64,000 nt of DNA from Litsea cubeba. Lineage: Eukaryota; Streptophyta; Magnoliopsida; Laurales; Lauraceae. The stretch spans positions 118,861,360-118,925,359 of the forward strand of contig CM022946.1 in the NCBI GenBank assembly GCA_012931725.1, written 5' to 3'. The translations under genes were made by a program, and so were the position numbers. Within the stretch, counting starts at the first letter, position 1. Every line of letters begins with the position of its first letter. Shown in pieces: positions 1 to 10,759 of this stretch. Below the pieces are notes generated by a model. The model was given only the letters and a program-made list of their open reading frames with translations. It was not told the DNA's origin and did no database searches.

Positions 1-870
1 AACAAACTCCACTAGTTTGTTGTAAAAGGTCCCAACCCTGAATAAAGAAGGGTTCCATAAAGTAGGTTGTAGCCGGCACAAGACTTTTGTCATAACTCCA
101 TGAATTTTGAGGATATACTGACATTTTGGGGTCATGCTAGGGCATTACCCACTATAAGCGACACACTTCAGCATGTAGGCACAGGTTCCTATACCAATTT
201 GGACGAGTGTAAATAAAGAAATTAGTTCAGAGGAAGACCAAGATTTGACTTGCTACGTGGAATATAGAAATTTTGACAGACAAAAGCATAGAGATAGTCG
301 ATACAATGAAAACAAGAAAAGTTAATAAAACTTTTCTGCAAGAAACAAAGTGGAAAAGGGGATAAAACTACAAAGCTCAGTGATGCCTACAACTTTACTG
401 CATAGGAAAGAACAATGTTAGAAATGGAGTAAAAATAATAGCAGATAAGGATTTAAAAAAGAAGAAAAAGAAAATAAAGATTGTGGGGATAAAGAGATTA
501 AGAGATAGACTTACAGCAGTTAAACTAGTGTTAAAGGAAGATGTAATTCATATCATTAATGCCTATGCACCTCAAGTAGGATTAAGGAGATGGGTGGTTT
601 AATACGAGAAATTCCAATTAGTAAAAAGGTTTTCCTAGGAGGGTACTTAAAAGAGCACATGAGAAAGGATAGTAGGGTATAAGAGAGTCCATTGAGGACA
701 AACTTTTGGAGAAGGAATGAGTAGGCAGACAATATCTTGGAATTTGCATCAGCATTAACCTACAAGAGTGAGGAGACACAATCTCAGACAGGAATGAGTG
801 CAAACGTCTATTTTAAAAAGAAAGGAGCAGTTAATTACCTATAAAAGTGGAACTAATAAAAGCCAAATAG

Positions 871-1052
871 ACTTTTTCTACTTTAAAAATGATTGAGTAG
901 CCTGTACAGAATGTAAGGTTATTCTTTTAAATAATTTAACCACACATATAAACCTAAGATCAACTTTTTCTACTTCAAAAATATGACTGACTAGCTTGTA
1001 AAGAGTGTAAGGTTATTCTTATAGATAGTTTAACCACATAACAAACAATAGT
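871..1052 (+). repeat. 91-bp tandem duplication inside the LINE A endonuclease
   Basis: Two adjacent copies start with ACTTTTTCTACTT (about 872 and 963) and both continue through GTAAGGTTATTCTT and TTTAACCACA. The conceptual peptide, related to the DFF(Y)xxK endonuclease stretch, is therefore present twice. The copies have diverged by point changes, so the duplication is old. Confidence 0.75.
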
Positions 1053-1526
1053 AGTTTTAGATGTTTGTATTAGAAGTAAAAAAGAGGGGTAGTAAATAAA
1101 AGGTGGCTCAAAAAGAAGTGAGCGAATTTGAAAGAAGAAAGGGAAATAACAATCAAGCATAATAAAGTGATCAAGTGGGAGAATGAGATTTTGAGGGAGA
1201 AACTATGATGATGTGGAACCAAATGCTAACTTCGTTAAAAGGGTTGCAAGAAAAGTGTTTGGAGAGTCGCAAGAGAAAAAAACCTTCGATAAAGAAACCT
1301 AGTGGTGGAATGCAAAGGCTCAAGAAGCTATGCAAGAGGAAAAAAAAAAAAACATTACTACAAAGTTTAATAGGAGACTAGGAATATGGAAAATTATAAA
1401 ATGTATAAGAAGAAAAAAAAAAAAAAAAAAAGGAAAGTTAAGAAAGTAATAAGTGATGCAAAGTCCAAAGCATATGATATATAATAATTTGAGAACGATG
1501 AAAATGAGAGATATTTTCAATCTTAC

Positions 1527-1775
1527 AATATTTCTTTTTTCTTTTTTTTCTGATAACCTAGGGTATCTCCCGCCAAGCCCTGGAGCCTTTGGCCCTAAGC
1601 CTGAGGGACGCTCGTTTCTGGACAGCCAAGAACTAATCCCTAGGGGCACATTCAAGCCCTCCTATCCACATGCACCGGTTAAAACTATGGGAGCTGGCCA
1701 ACGAAGGTACGTGTTGAACACAAGACCTCTCTGTTCCCGAGGCGTAGAGTCCTTGGCCAACTAAGCTACTACTCA
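1527..1775 (-). mobile_element. tRNA-derived SINE with 11-bp target-site duplication
   Basis: Read on minus, the element begins with a tRNA-like head: box A-like AGCTTAGTTGGCCAAGG and box B-like GTCTTGTGTTCAACAC. It ends in an A-rich tail, seen on plus as the T-rich run 1530-1551. TTCAATCTTAC occurs at 1516-1526 and again at 1776-1786, flanking the unit exactly, as expected from LINE-driven retroposition. It is inserted in LINE A. The internal RNA polymerase III boxes are inferred from similarity to the consensus; the family name is unknown. Confidence 0.8.
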
Positions 1776-2596
1776 TTCAATCTTACTAGAATTAGGGATA
1801 GGAAAAGTAGAGACTTAGATTATGTTAGATATATAAAGAGCAACAACCAAAAGATTTTAGTTAAGGACAATGATATTAAAGAAAGGTGAAGAGAATATTT
1901 TAACAAACTTATAAATGAAGATTTTAAAGGGGCATATAAATGAGAGAAGATGCTTCGTTAGCACGATATACCATCTACCACATAATTATGTTAGCAGAAG
2001 TGAAAAAAGGCATTGGGAAGAACGAAGACATAAAGGGCTACCATACCAGATGACATTCTAATAGATGTTTCGAAATGCCTGGGAAAACTTAATACATTTT
2101 GTGAACTAGACTTTTCAAAAAGATCTTAAGGCCAAACAAAATGCTAGATAAAGGGAGAAGTTTTATAGTACTAACATATTGGAATAAAGGATATAAACAA
2201 AGTTGCATCAATTATCGTGGAATTAAACTTGATAGTCACATTATGAAATTATAGGAGAGAGTAATGCAGCAAAGATTGAAACAAAAGACTGACATATCTA
2301 AACAAACAATTTAGATTTACACCAGGAAAATCAACTATGGAAGTTATTTTCTCACTTACAATTAGTGGAAAAACATCGAGAGAAGAGGAAAATTTTTCAT
2401 AAGGGTTTCATTGATTTAAAGAAAACCTATGACAAGGTACCTAGAGATTTGATTAGGATGACATTAGATAAAAGGAGTGCCCCAAGATGTTATATTGATA
2501 TCATAAAATACATGTATAAGGTTGCAGAAACTAGTGTGAGAACTAGACATGTGAGTTTTCAGCGACCATATATTTGCATTATTGTCATTTTCAAAT

Positions 2597-3219
2597 TGTT
2601 TCACATTATTGTCATTTTCAAATTGATAAATAATGAATTCTTGTGATTTATTATTAGCTCTATAGTTTTCAAAAAAAAAATATTAATTTTGTGCCCTTTA
2701 AGTGATGTAATCCCATTAATTATCTACTACTATCAAATTGCTCTTTACACGAAGTTATAAGCATCAAGTCTGCAATTCAACGCTCAACCAACACTAAATA
2801 TCACTATATTTGATATACAATATTGAAGATTAATCATTTAATCCCATTATGGAATGTTCTTATTGGCTCTACATCAAATTGTTTCACATTATTGTCATTT
2901 TCCAATTGTTAAATAATGAATTCTTGTGATATATTATTAATTATGTGCCCTTTAAGTGATGGAATCTCATTAATTCTCTACTACTACAAATTGCTCTTTA
3001 CACGGAGTTATAAGCATCAAGTCGGAGACTCAATGCTCAACCAACACTAAATATCACTATATTTGAGATAGGATACTACTTCAATAATTTAATTTTCAAA
3101 TTTTTACTAGTTTTCCATTAATTTCTGCTTTTTTAGACTTTTCTAAAATTATTTAACATTTTTTAGAACCGGAGTTGTACCAACACTAAATATCCCTCTA
3201 TTTGAAATGGGATACTACT
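2597..3219. repeat. Non-coding direct-repeat block, about 250-280 bp units
   Basis: The sequence from TTGTTTCACATTATTGTC (about 2597) is repeated near 2879. The stretch GTGATGTAATCCCATTAATT (about 2702) recurs near 2956 as a variant. A third partial copy (ACCAACACTAAATATC) starts near 3178 and is interrupted by the hAT element, and a related copy of 3069-3127 continues after it at 4154-4210. No coding capacity is seen. The block was inserted into, or replaced, the middle of the LINE A reverse transcriptase. Confidence 0.65.
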
Positions 3220-4153
3220 CAGTGTTTTTAAAAGCGCGAGGCGCATCAAGGCGCTAAGGTCTCCTGGGGCCTAGGCGCTAAGGCGCGAGGCGAGGCGCGG
3301 GCTTCATTGAAGCGAGGCGCACATTGTATATAAAAAATATATATATTTTGGTATGGATAGATAATTCACAAAATAGAGCAAAAGTAGAACAAATTAGACA
3401 GACTGACAGATAATTGGCAAGGAATATTAGAAAAATTTTAAACGTCATAAAGCATCCATCACTATAAATGTTAAACATTCAACAAAAGTACCAAAATCCA
3501 TCAAAACCAATACAACTTCAAAGTCAAAGGAACAACACAGATGCTCCTAAGGAGGACCTAACGAGATTGGTGATAACTTGATGATGTTTAAAAAAAAAAA
3601 GCCCACAGACCAGCCATACTAGGTCATCTAAGAATTTTCAGCATGGGCCCCACTGATGGATGGTTAAGTCGGTGATGGCATAAGCAAAATATGATTCTTC
3701 TCCCACAGATTTGATGATGCGTTTGAAAAAAAAAAAAAAAGCCCCAGACCAGCCAGTGCAGGTCATCCCAAAATTTCAGCATGGGCCCCACTGGCTGCTA
3801 ATCAGGTGGATCGCTGGCTGCTGGCTGGAGTGGATCGGTGGCTGGTGTTTCTACTTTCTCCGTTCTCTTTCCTTTTTTTTTCTTTGGATGATACAGGAAA
3901 CAACTAGGGCAGGGCACGGCATCTTTATTTATATTAGAAAATTTTCATTTAGCCCCTTACATCTCTTTCTTTTTTAATTTAAAGCCTGGGTGACAATAAG
4001 GCGCAAGAGGCGCACGCCTTGAGCCTGGACCTGAAGCGCGCGCCTTAGGGGCTTTTTTGGGGCCTGTTTCAACTCGCCTCGACTCCCATCACTTGAGGCG
4101 CAATTGCTGGGCCTTGACGAGCCTTGAGCCTAGGCGCGCTTTTTAAAACCCTG
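3220..4153. mobile_element. hAT-type non-autonomous element with 8-bp TSD
   Basis: The left end reads CAGTGTTTTTAAAAGCGCG and the inverted right end CAGGGTTTTAAAAAGCGCG. Both continue into GC-rich AGGCGC motifs. The 8-bp duplication ATACTACT flanks it at 3212-3219 and 4154-4161. CAG-starting inverted repeats with an 8-bp duplication are hallmarks of the hAT superfamily. No transposase is encoded. Inside, a stretch of about 80 bp rich in GCCCCAGACCAGCCA and CAGCATGGGCCCCACTG is present twice (about 3575-3660 and 3715-3800), each copy after an A-run. Confidence 0.85.
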
Positions 4154-5624
4154 ATACTACTTAAATAACTTAATTTCCACATTTTTACTAGTTTTCTATT
4201 ATTTTCTATTTTTTAAAAAATTTAAATTTTTTTTTAACATTTTTTAGGATTGGCATGGCCGTACCCCACTCCAGGATTAATGGCACGGGCGGCACCAACT
4301 TGTCCCATCCTGAACGGCTCAAAGACCAATACCAGAATATAAAACCATGTCGATTATAGACGAGTTAATTGCTCGTATTCAAGAAGAGGTACCTTGGTAT
4401 ATGTTGCTTGTAAATGATATAGTATTGGTGGATGAAACGAGAGATTGTGTGAATAAAAATTTAAACAATGGCAGGAGGCTTTAAAATCCAAGGAATTTAA
4501 AATGAGGTGAGAAAGACAGATTACATCAATTGCAACTTCAATGAGGATGTGCAAAGAGAAGTAACTCTTATAAGAATTGAAGCTCAAGAGATACTAAAAA
4601 GAGATTTATTTGATACTTTGGCTCTATCGTTAGTAAGGGATGGAGAGATTGAGGAATATGTTGAATATAGGATAAAGCTGAATGGTTGAAATGGAGACTT
4701 GGTTTTGGAGTACTTTTTGATCGACACAAACAAACAAGATTGAAAGGGGAGTTTTTTAGGACAATGATCAGACCATATAACCTATGGAGCATAATTTTGG
4801 TGAATCAAGAAACTACACATGCAAAATAAATTGAGTGTAGTAGAGATAAAAATGTTGAGATGGATATGTGGTAAAACTACAAAAAACGGAATCATAAATG
4901 ATCGCATTTAGAAGCATTTAGGGATAGCATCAATAGATGATAAACTAACAAAGACCCATTTAAGATGGTTTGGCGTGTCCAACGTAGGCCAACGACAACC
5001 AATGAGTAAAACTTTAATCTATTTGGGTTGATAGCACTTTAAGGAAAGTGGTCTGCAGAAAAGGACATGGATAGTATTAAGGAAGATTTAAAGAAGTGTG
5101 ATAGATTAAAGAAGTGTAACCTATTCGAGAATTTGACTTAAAGATAGACTGGTATGGAGAAAAAGACTTTATGCAGCCGACCCTTACATAGTTGTGACAA
5201 GGCTTTTATGATGATATGATGATGGTGGTGGTGAACATTGCCAAGCCGCCTCAGTCAAAGGGATGTTGAAATAAAAGATAAAAAGAGAGATAAAAAAATG
5301 AACGGTTCTCAATAATCTTCTTACAACAGGTGTCTAGGAATGTCTACGATGTATATAGATTTTGGCTAATCTACCCCCTCCTATCAAAGTTGGGCCATGT
5401 GCATGTGTCTCCTATGAACATATTTATTTGTTCATAACACTCTATCTCATTAGAGTGAAACTCTAGATTCACCTAGGTCTGAAACAAAGACAGTGGAAAA
5501 AGAACAAGGATAAGGTATTCTGTTTCTCAGGGAAAGGAACTCCAGATTCACTTTATGTAAATTCCTGGTCAACAAAAATGTTGGGGCTTCATTTCAATGT
5601 TGCCAATAATGTTGGAGATGTGGC

Positions 5625-6056
5625 CAATCAAGAAGCAACATATGCAAAAAATGGAGCTAGAGGAGATGAGAATGTTGAGGTGGATGTGTGGTAAAACTAG
5701 GAAGGATAAAATTAAAAATGAGCGATTTTGAGAGCAATTAGGGCCTAGGGGTAATATCAATAGGGGATAAAATTGGAGAAACCAGTTTGAGATGGTTTGG
5801 GAATGTCCAACTCAGGCTGGCAACGGTGTCGGTAATTTTTTTTTTTTTTTGCTATGCCGGTTGATGGCCCACCAGGTGGAAGGGGTAGGCCGAAGAGGAC
5901 ATGGATGGAGGTAGTAAAAATACATCTAAAGAAGTGCGATTTATTTGGAAATTTGACTTAAGTTAGATTAGAATGGAGAAACATAATTCACGTAGCCTCA
6001 ACCCCAACATATAGTTGGGACAAGGCTTTCATGATGATGATGATGATGATGATGTA
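5625..6056 (+). mobile_element. RTE LINE 3'-terminal fragment with (GAT)n tail
   Basis: A second, 5'-truncated RTE copy. Broken frames give the C-terminal motifs MRMLRWMCGKTRKDKI and VGRRGHGWR. The end reads GTTGGGACAAGGCTTTC followed by about eight GAT/ATG triplets, the usual RTE 3' simple repeat. A T-run at 5836-5850 interrupts it. The preceding 5233-5624 holds nothing I recognise. Confidence 0.8.
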
Positions 6057-7922
6057 TTTCCAACTTGATTATCTTTAACCACTCAGCCACATCCATCCCC
6101 TGTAAGTTTGGGATTAGAGCCTTTGTCCCGTCTTCATCCCTACGCGTAACATAGGTAGCAAGGAGAAAAATCCAAACAAGATGGATATTGACTGACGCAA
6201 ATCAGGACAGCCAAATCCTCATTTGACAACCAGAACCACTCCATTATCACTTGATGCAAAATGGTAACCCAATCCAAGAATGGTACGCAGAGAGTAAATA
6301 ATAACTAAGAAGAAAAGGAAGTTGAGCAGGGAAGAAAGTAAAATTAGCATTAAAACAAGAGATGATGAGACCCGTCACATAAAAGAACTATGAAGAATAA
6401 AAGGATTCACTAACAATACATCCATAACATGATAATATTCTGGGTTCCTTTTTCTCCCAAACCATACTTTCTAATTGTAAACCACTATTCAAGTGACAGC
6501 AAGTGCTGATCTTCCTAAAGCCAACTACAACCCAAAGAACTTAAATTGAGGTAGAATTCCTAAAGAAAGAAACTTCAAAAAGAACTCTAACTCGTAAATA
6601 TTTAAAATTACATTTATACATAAGAAAATTGCAACTCCCTTATACTAGCAAGTAAATGGGCCCAAACTTTGTCAAATCTTGATGCTTAGGCCTCTAGAAA
6701 AGGTAAGTTGATAAACCAGGCAACTCCAAATTTTGTGGCATTTGAATTTCATTTAGGACCCTAAAAATGGCCCAAAAGGTGACAGAAATCATGCCACCAT
6801 AAACAACTAATAATTTCCCACAAAAACTCATTATTATTAATAAATAATCTCTTGAGAAGTTATGGTTGTCAAATGAGTCTTGGAAAGATCTCAATGCCAG
6901 ATTCTTCTCCTAGATAGCCCTGAAGTATTACTTTCTCGTCTTCTTTCCTGGTTTCCTCCTTTTGCACTGCATTGGAGATAAGGACGCAATGTGGGTCCTT
7001 TTTTTAGGAACTCCCGGTCTAGAAAACCGGAGTATCCCATTTTAATCGGTATTAATTGATCTTCAAAAGAGAGAGCTTCATGCATTTAGTTCATATGAAA
7101 TGATTTGAAAGACATAATCTTCTGGACATCCTCTTGTAAGCTTTTTTCATATAATGCAATAATTCTTCATAAGTAACCTCCTCCAAATTACATTAATAAA
7201 CATGCTATTGTAAGCTTTTTTCATATAATGCAATATTGAGCTCCACGAAGTAACATTCATTTTTCCAATAATACTCATCTCCATATTTTAACATAAAACC
7301 AAAAATAATACCAGTCTTTAAATGATTTTCATAGTCCATACTTAAAATCAAGTGAAAATCATTCAAGTTGATGGAAAATTTTGGGTAGTGTTGGGATGGA
7401 GACAGTCAGATAGATTGAGTTAGAGAAGAAACAATCACAATGGAGAGAAGTAGACCTGACTTTGGAAGATGGGGCTGGATTAAATTAGGATAATTTAACA
7501 TGTTTGGGCTTATAGTGAACTAGGGTTCGGATGAATTTTAGGCAGGATTGCTAAAGGGGCTTTACAGTTATTAGGGAAGTAGGTGAATTCCCATGAAAAC
7601 AATACCAAGTAGCCAAAAAACCACAACTACAGTGGAAAAGATATGATTTTTCAGATTTCTCTTTCAACCCCAGATATCAATCATGCATGTTTGGATGCCC
7701 CCAGAAGCGCAAATTGCAATATTTCATTCTTTCTCTCTTTTCCTTTTGATATTAACCTAAAAAGAATGGTAAAAAAAACAATCTTTCTGCAAAATTACAT
7801 CGCAAAGACTGAAAATACGAAACAACAGATCAGATTAGTTAACTAATCATTCGCTACCAATCAAGATCATATAAAGACGGACAGTGAGCGGGGGAATTTG
7901 GATTGGGGGAGAGGAATCTGAC
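6057..7922 (-). other. Unrecognised sequence, probably ARL5-like intron 1
   Basis: No coding exon, RNA gene or clear mobile element was found. The stretch lies directly after the donor site of the ARL5-like exon in transcript sense, so it is most simply the start of a long first intron. TAAGCTTTTTTCATATAATG occurs twice (about 7138 and 7211). Confidence 0.4.
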
Positions 7923-8114
7923 CTCGAATCTGATGTTCTTGTAGACAAGCTCTTCGACGTTGCTACCGACCGTTGGATGAGTGGTGACGACCTCTCCCAG
8001 ATGCAGTTTGTATAGGGTCGTCGTCTTCCCAGCATTATCCAAACCCACGACTACGATCTTGTACTCCTTGGCAGGGAACAACATGAACCAGAACTTCGAC
8101 ATCAATGCACCCAT
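7923..8114 (-). CDS. ARL5/ARLB1-like small GTPase, first coding exon
   Basis: The exon encodes 64 residues starting MGALMSKFWFMLFPAKEY. It has the P-loop GLDNAGKT (residues 24-31) and the switch I stretch HPTVGSNVEE with the Mg-binding Thr at 48. Gly2 is the usual ARF/ARL N-myristoylation site. The sequence closely resembles plant ARL5-type GTPases (ARLB1/GB1 in Arabidopsis), which act at Golgi membranes. The exon ends in ...IRFE; GTCAG follows as a donor (7922-7918) in phase 0, just before where the family continues with VWDLGGQ. No WDxGGQ exon was found in 1-7922, so the remaining exons should lie beyond the left edge, giving an intron of more than 7.9 kb full of LINE and hAT sequence. A truncated gene copy is the alternative. 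The 5' UTR and promoter lie within 8115-8375, close to a foldback element. Confidence 0.85.
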
Positions 8115-8375
8115 CTCTTAATCGACTGATCCAACGGCTGAAAGGCAACGATCTGAGGCAGAGAAAACGTGCGCGGGGGGGCGGGGGATTCTCTAAAATT
8201 TGATTTGAGGAACGTTGTGTTTGTGCAAGGAAAGGTTACTGGGTTACGTGGTTTTCCGTTCTGGAATCGGAGTGAAATTCCACTGTCCCATTACAGAATA
8301 TATCAAAGATAGTAAAAAGGGTGTTTTAGTCTTTTGCTAATGGACAGTTTTATAGTGAACACTTGCCTCATGAAA

Positions 8376-9411
8376 GAGAGTGGCTACCTCCGCACTACAT
8401 TCGGCTCTCTACACAGTGCTTTTTAAAAAAACATAATAATTCCTAAACTACCCCTCCTTCTCTCTCCTTCCCTCTCTCCCTGCCCGTCGCCCGCCCACCC
8501 TCTCCCCTTCCTCTCCTCTCCTCTCTTCTCCTCTCCTTCTCCCTCTCTATTTCCCTCTCTTTCCCTCTCCTTGCTAAACCCTAAACCCTGCCCCTCGCCG
8601 CCCGCCCACCCTCCTTCTCCCTCTTCCTCTCCTTCTCCCTCTCTATTTCCCTCTCCCTGCTCGTCGCCAACCGCTGCCCGTCCACCGTCTCCCCTTCCTC
8701 TCTCCCTCTCCTTCTCAATGGCCAAAGGAAGCTCACCATTTCCAGTGTGTTTCTGCCATTTTGATTCGGGCTCAAATCGAGTTTGTTCGGCGTAGCAGGG
8801 CCGAACAAATCGAGTTTGTTCGGCCCTATGTGGCCGAACGAATCACATTGAACATAAAAGCTCGGCGAATCTGATTCGTTCGGCCATATAGGGCCGAACA
8901 AACGCGATTTGTTCGGCCTCGTGTAGCCGAACAAACTCAACTTGTTCGGCCTCGTGTAGCCGAACAAACTCAATTTGTTCGGCCCTGCAACGCCGAACAA
9001 ACTCGATTTGAGCCCGAATCAAAATGGCAGAAACACACTAGAAATGTTGAGCTTCCTTTGGCCATTGAGAAGGGGAGGGAGAGAGGAAGGGGAGAAGGTG
9101 TGCGGGCAGCAGTCAGCGACGAGCGAGGAGAGGGAAATAGAGAGGGAGAAGGAGGGGAAGAGGGAGAAGGAGAGATGGTGGGCGGGCGGCGAGAGGCAGG
9201 GTTTAGGGTTTAGCAGGGAGAGGGAAAGATAGGGAAATAGATAGGGAGAAGGAGAGGAGAGGAGAGGAGAGGAAGGGGAGAGAGTGGGCGGGCGACGGGC
9301 GGTGGACGGCTGCCGGCGACGAGTAGGGAGAGAGAATGAGGGGTAGTTTAGGATTTTTTTTAAAAAAAATGCAGTGTGTAGAGAGTCGAATGTAGTGTAT
9401 AGGTAGTCACT
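8376..9411. mobile_element. Foldback Mutator-like element with 9-bp TSD
   Basis: Almost the whole 1.04 kb is one inverted repeat. The left arm begins GAGAGTGGCTACCT and the right arm, inverted, AGTGACTACCT. Both continue through CTACATTCG, CTCTCTACACA, CCTAAACTACCCCTC and polypyrimidine tracts. CTCATGAAA flanks it at 8367-8375 and 9412-9420. A 9-bp duplication with very long inverted repeats indicates a non-autonomous MULE. The arms carry CTAAACCCTAAACCCTG (8574-8590) and its inverse (9197-9213), which look like two telomere units. No transposase is present. It sits about 260 bp upstream of the ARL5-like start codon. Confidence 0.8.
8786..9005. repeat. Array of GTTCGGC...GCCGAAC hairpins at the foldback centre
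   Basis: The motif TTTGTTCGGCC, a spacer of 6-8 bases and GGCCGAACAAA recur several times, each a short perfect hairpin. Two adjacent units (about 8909-8972) are near-identical, with spacer TCGTGTA. The array forms the loop and inner arms of the foldback element. Because of the symmetry, both strands are open in frames giving the same peptide motif (FGPATPNKLDLS), which is a by-product of symmetry rather than a gene. Confidence 0.75.
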
Positions 9412-9420
9412 CTCATGAAA

Positions 9421-10759
9421 TTATTGTTTTAATAATGACTCTTGTAAAATGAGTTTACAAAGATCCCTTTAAACTATTGCTAGAACAAAATAATATAAAT
9501 AAAATAGTATAATGTTAAGATTTTATGATATGTCTTTAATTTCACTATGAAAATAATATTAGCTGGAGTAAAGCTTTCCTTGAAGATAGAACGACGCGAG
9601 AAAATATGATTTTGTTGTATTCTCCATTTTATTTTGGTATACGTGGCATAGTTTAAATCCTCAGCCAAGACCAATTTATATCGGTCGATAAGTACCAAAT
9701 GATTTTTAAAGTAAAGTCATTAAACGTGTTCAAACTCTAGTTTAAGAGGCATCTCGAACTGGATAAGTTGGGTTTCTTATTTGTATGTATTGAAAGAGGT
9801 GGCATGGGTAGTAAAGACAAACTAAGGTTCCATTAGAGATAGTTGATCCCATGATGTAGAACAAGTCACTGAAGAATTTCTAGAATAAGAAGATCACAAG
9901 ATGTCAAGCCGGAAAGTTAAATCTATAGTGTCGATTTCAAACGGCCATAACTTTTGACTCGAGTATTGTCACGGGGCCCATAACCATGTGTTTCGAAGCT
10001 ATCACGAGCTCTACGCGCTAGACAACTGCCAAAGGTGGTTGGAGTCATTAGAGACCAAATTAGGTAATTTCAAAGGTCAAGATGCGGTTTTGTGCAAAAC
10101 TTATTATTTATAGTAAGTCGTCGTTTTTCATATTTTAGGGGGTTTCTTAGTCCGTTTGAGCTTGAATCTTTGTCAAAAGTCTTCAAAAGTTATTTAGGGA
10201 TGGTTAGGGGCTTTGATGTAAATTCTAGTTTTTACTATTTTTAGTAATTTTGCTATTTCGGGTAATTTATGGTTTCGGTACTCTATAAAAGTTATGTAAT
10301 GCTTCTTTTTAAGGAATAATACGAATTGCGGTTTCGTTTAGGGTTTTCCTATCTCTTCCTTGAGGAGTCAAGGTGTTGATATCAAGTTAAAGATGGTGAT
10401 CTTCTTCCTTAGTCTATTTCTTTCCATGCTTCCGCTATGCCATCCCACAATTCAGAGATATTGATTTAGAAAATCATATATGTTGTCATTCCCTTGTTCA
10501 ACATCTTTAATTTCACAGTCTTAACTGATATTGCCTGGCTGAGTTAGATTGTGCCTATAAATGAGACAAGTATTCCCAAGCCTCTTTTGATTGCTTAAAT
10601 CTGGCCAACTATATGCGGAAGTCGGATTGATGTTGTTTACCATCAAGGGTTAACTTTTCAAATATCTTAATCACTTGCGACATGATGTATTTTTTTTTTA
10701 TAGTTTCAAACCTTTTAGAGGATTCTACATTAGATGGGACTAAGAAGCATAGTTGTTCC
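9421..10759. other. Intergenic; possible degraded Gypsy LTR at about 9900-10480
   Basis: No gene was found. The stretch GGCCATAACTTTTGACTCGA, followed by sequence like the body of Gypsy LTRs and a TATA-like CTCTATAAAAG near 10281, suggests an old LTR remnant. No paired LTR, primer site or target duplication is visible, so the assignment is weak. Confidence 0.3.

Larger units (their letters stand above)
1..5232 (+). mobile_element. LINE A: degenerate RTE-type non-LTR retrotransposon
   Basis: Broken reading frames on plus match the order of a plant RTE LINE. A 5' leader (about 1-240) resembles that of LINE B near 34.6 kb. Endonuclease segments follow: a stretch reading IEIVDTMK near 290, then RLRDRLTAVKLVLKED and INAYAPQVGL at about 500-585. 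RT core at 2395-2555 reads FIDLKKTYDKVPRDLI. RT resumes near 4345 with RIQEEVPWYMLLVNDIVLVDE, where the usual catalytic ADD is VND, so the enzyme would be dead. The 3' end (4960-5232) closes with the RTE signature GTTGTGACAAGGC and a TGATGATGG-rich tail. Many stops and frameshifts make it a fossil. A SINE and a 1.8-kb insertion (about 2560-4340) interrupt it. The 5' end may lie outside the window. Confidence 0.85.

Noticed and set aside
1453..1764. 103-residue open frame on plus
   Set aside because: It crosses the SINE insertion border and reads the SINE antisense.
1700..1775. A possible tRNA gene, since box A- and B-like motifs are present
   Set aside because: The motifs lie in a SINE head with an A-tail and target duplication; no cloverleaf with a matched acceptor stem was seen. 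The same applies at 19957-20150 and 48181-48417.
6891..7085. 64-residue minus frame as the next ARL5-like exon
   Set aside because: It has none of the expected WDxGGQ, NKQD or other GTPase motifs.
8574..8590. Interstitial telomere or chromosome-end signal
   Set aside because: Only two units, mirrored inside a mobile element; far too short for a telomere relic.
8423..9232. Glu/Arg/Gly-rich open frames on both strands
   Set aside because: They arise from polypyrimidine tracts and the symmetry of the foldback element; no family resemblance was seen.
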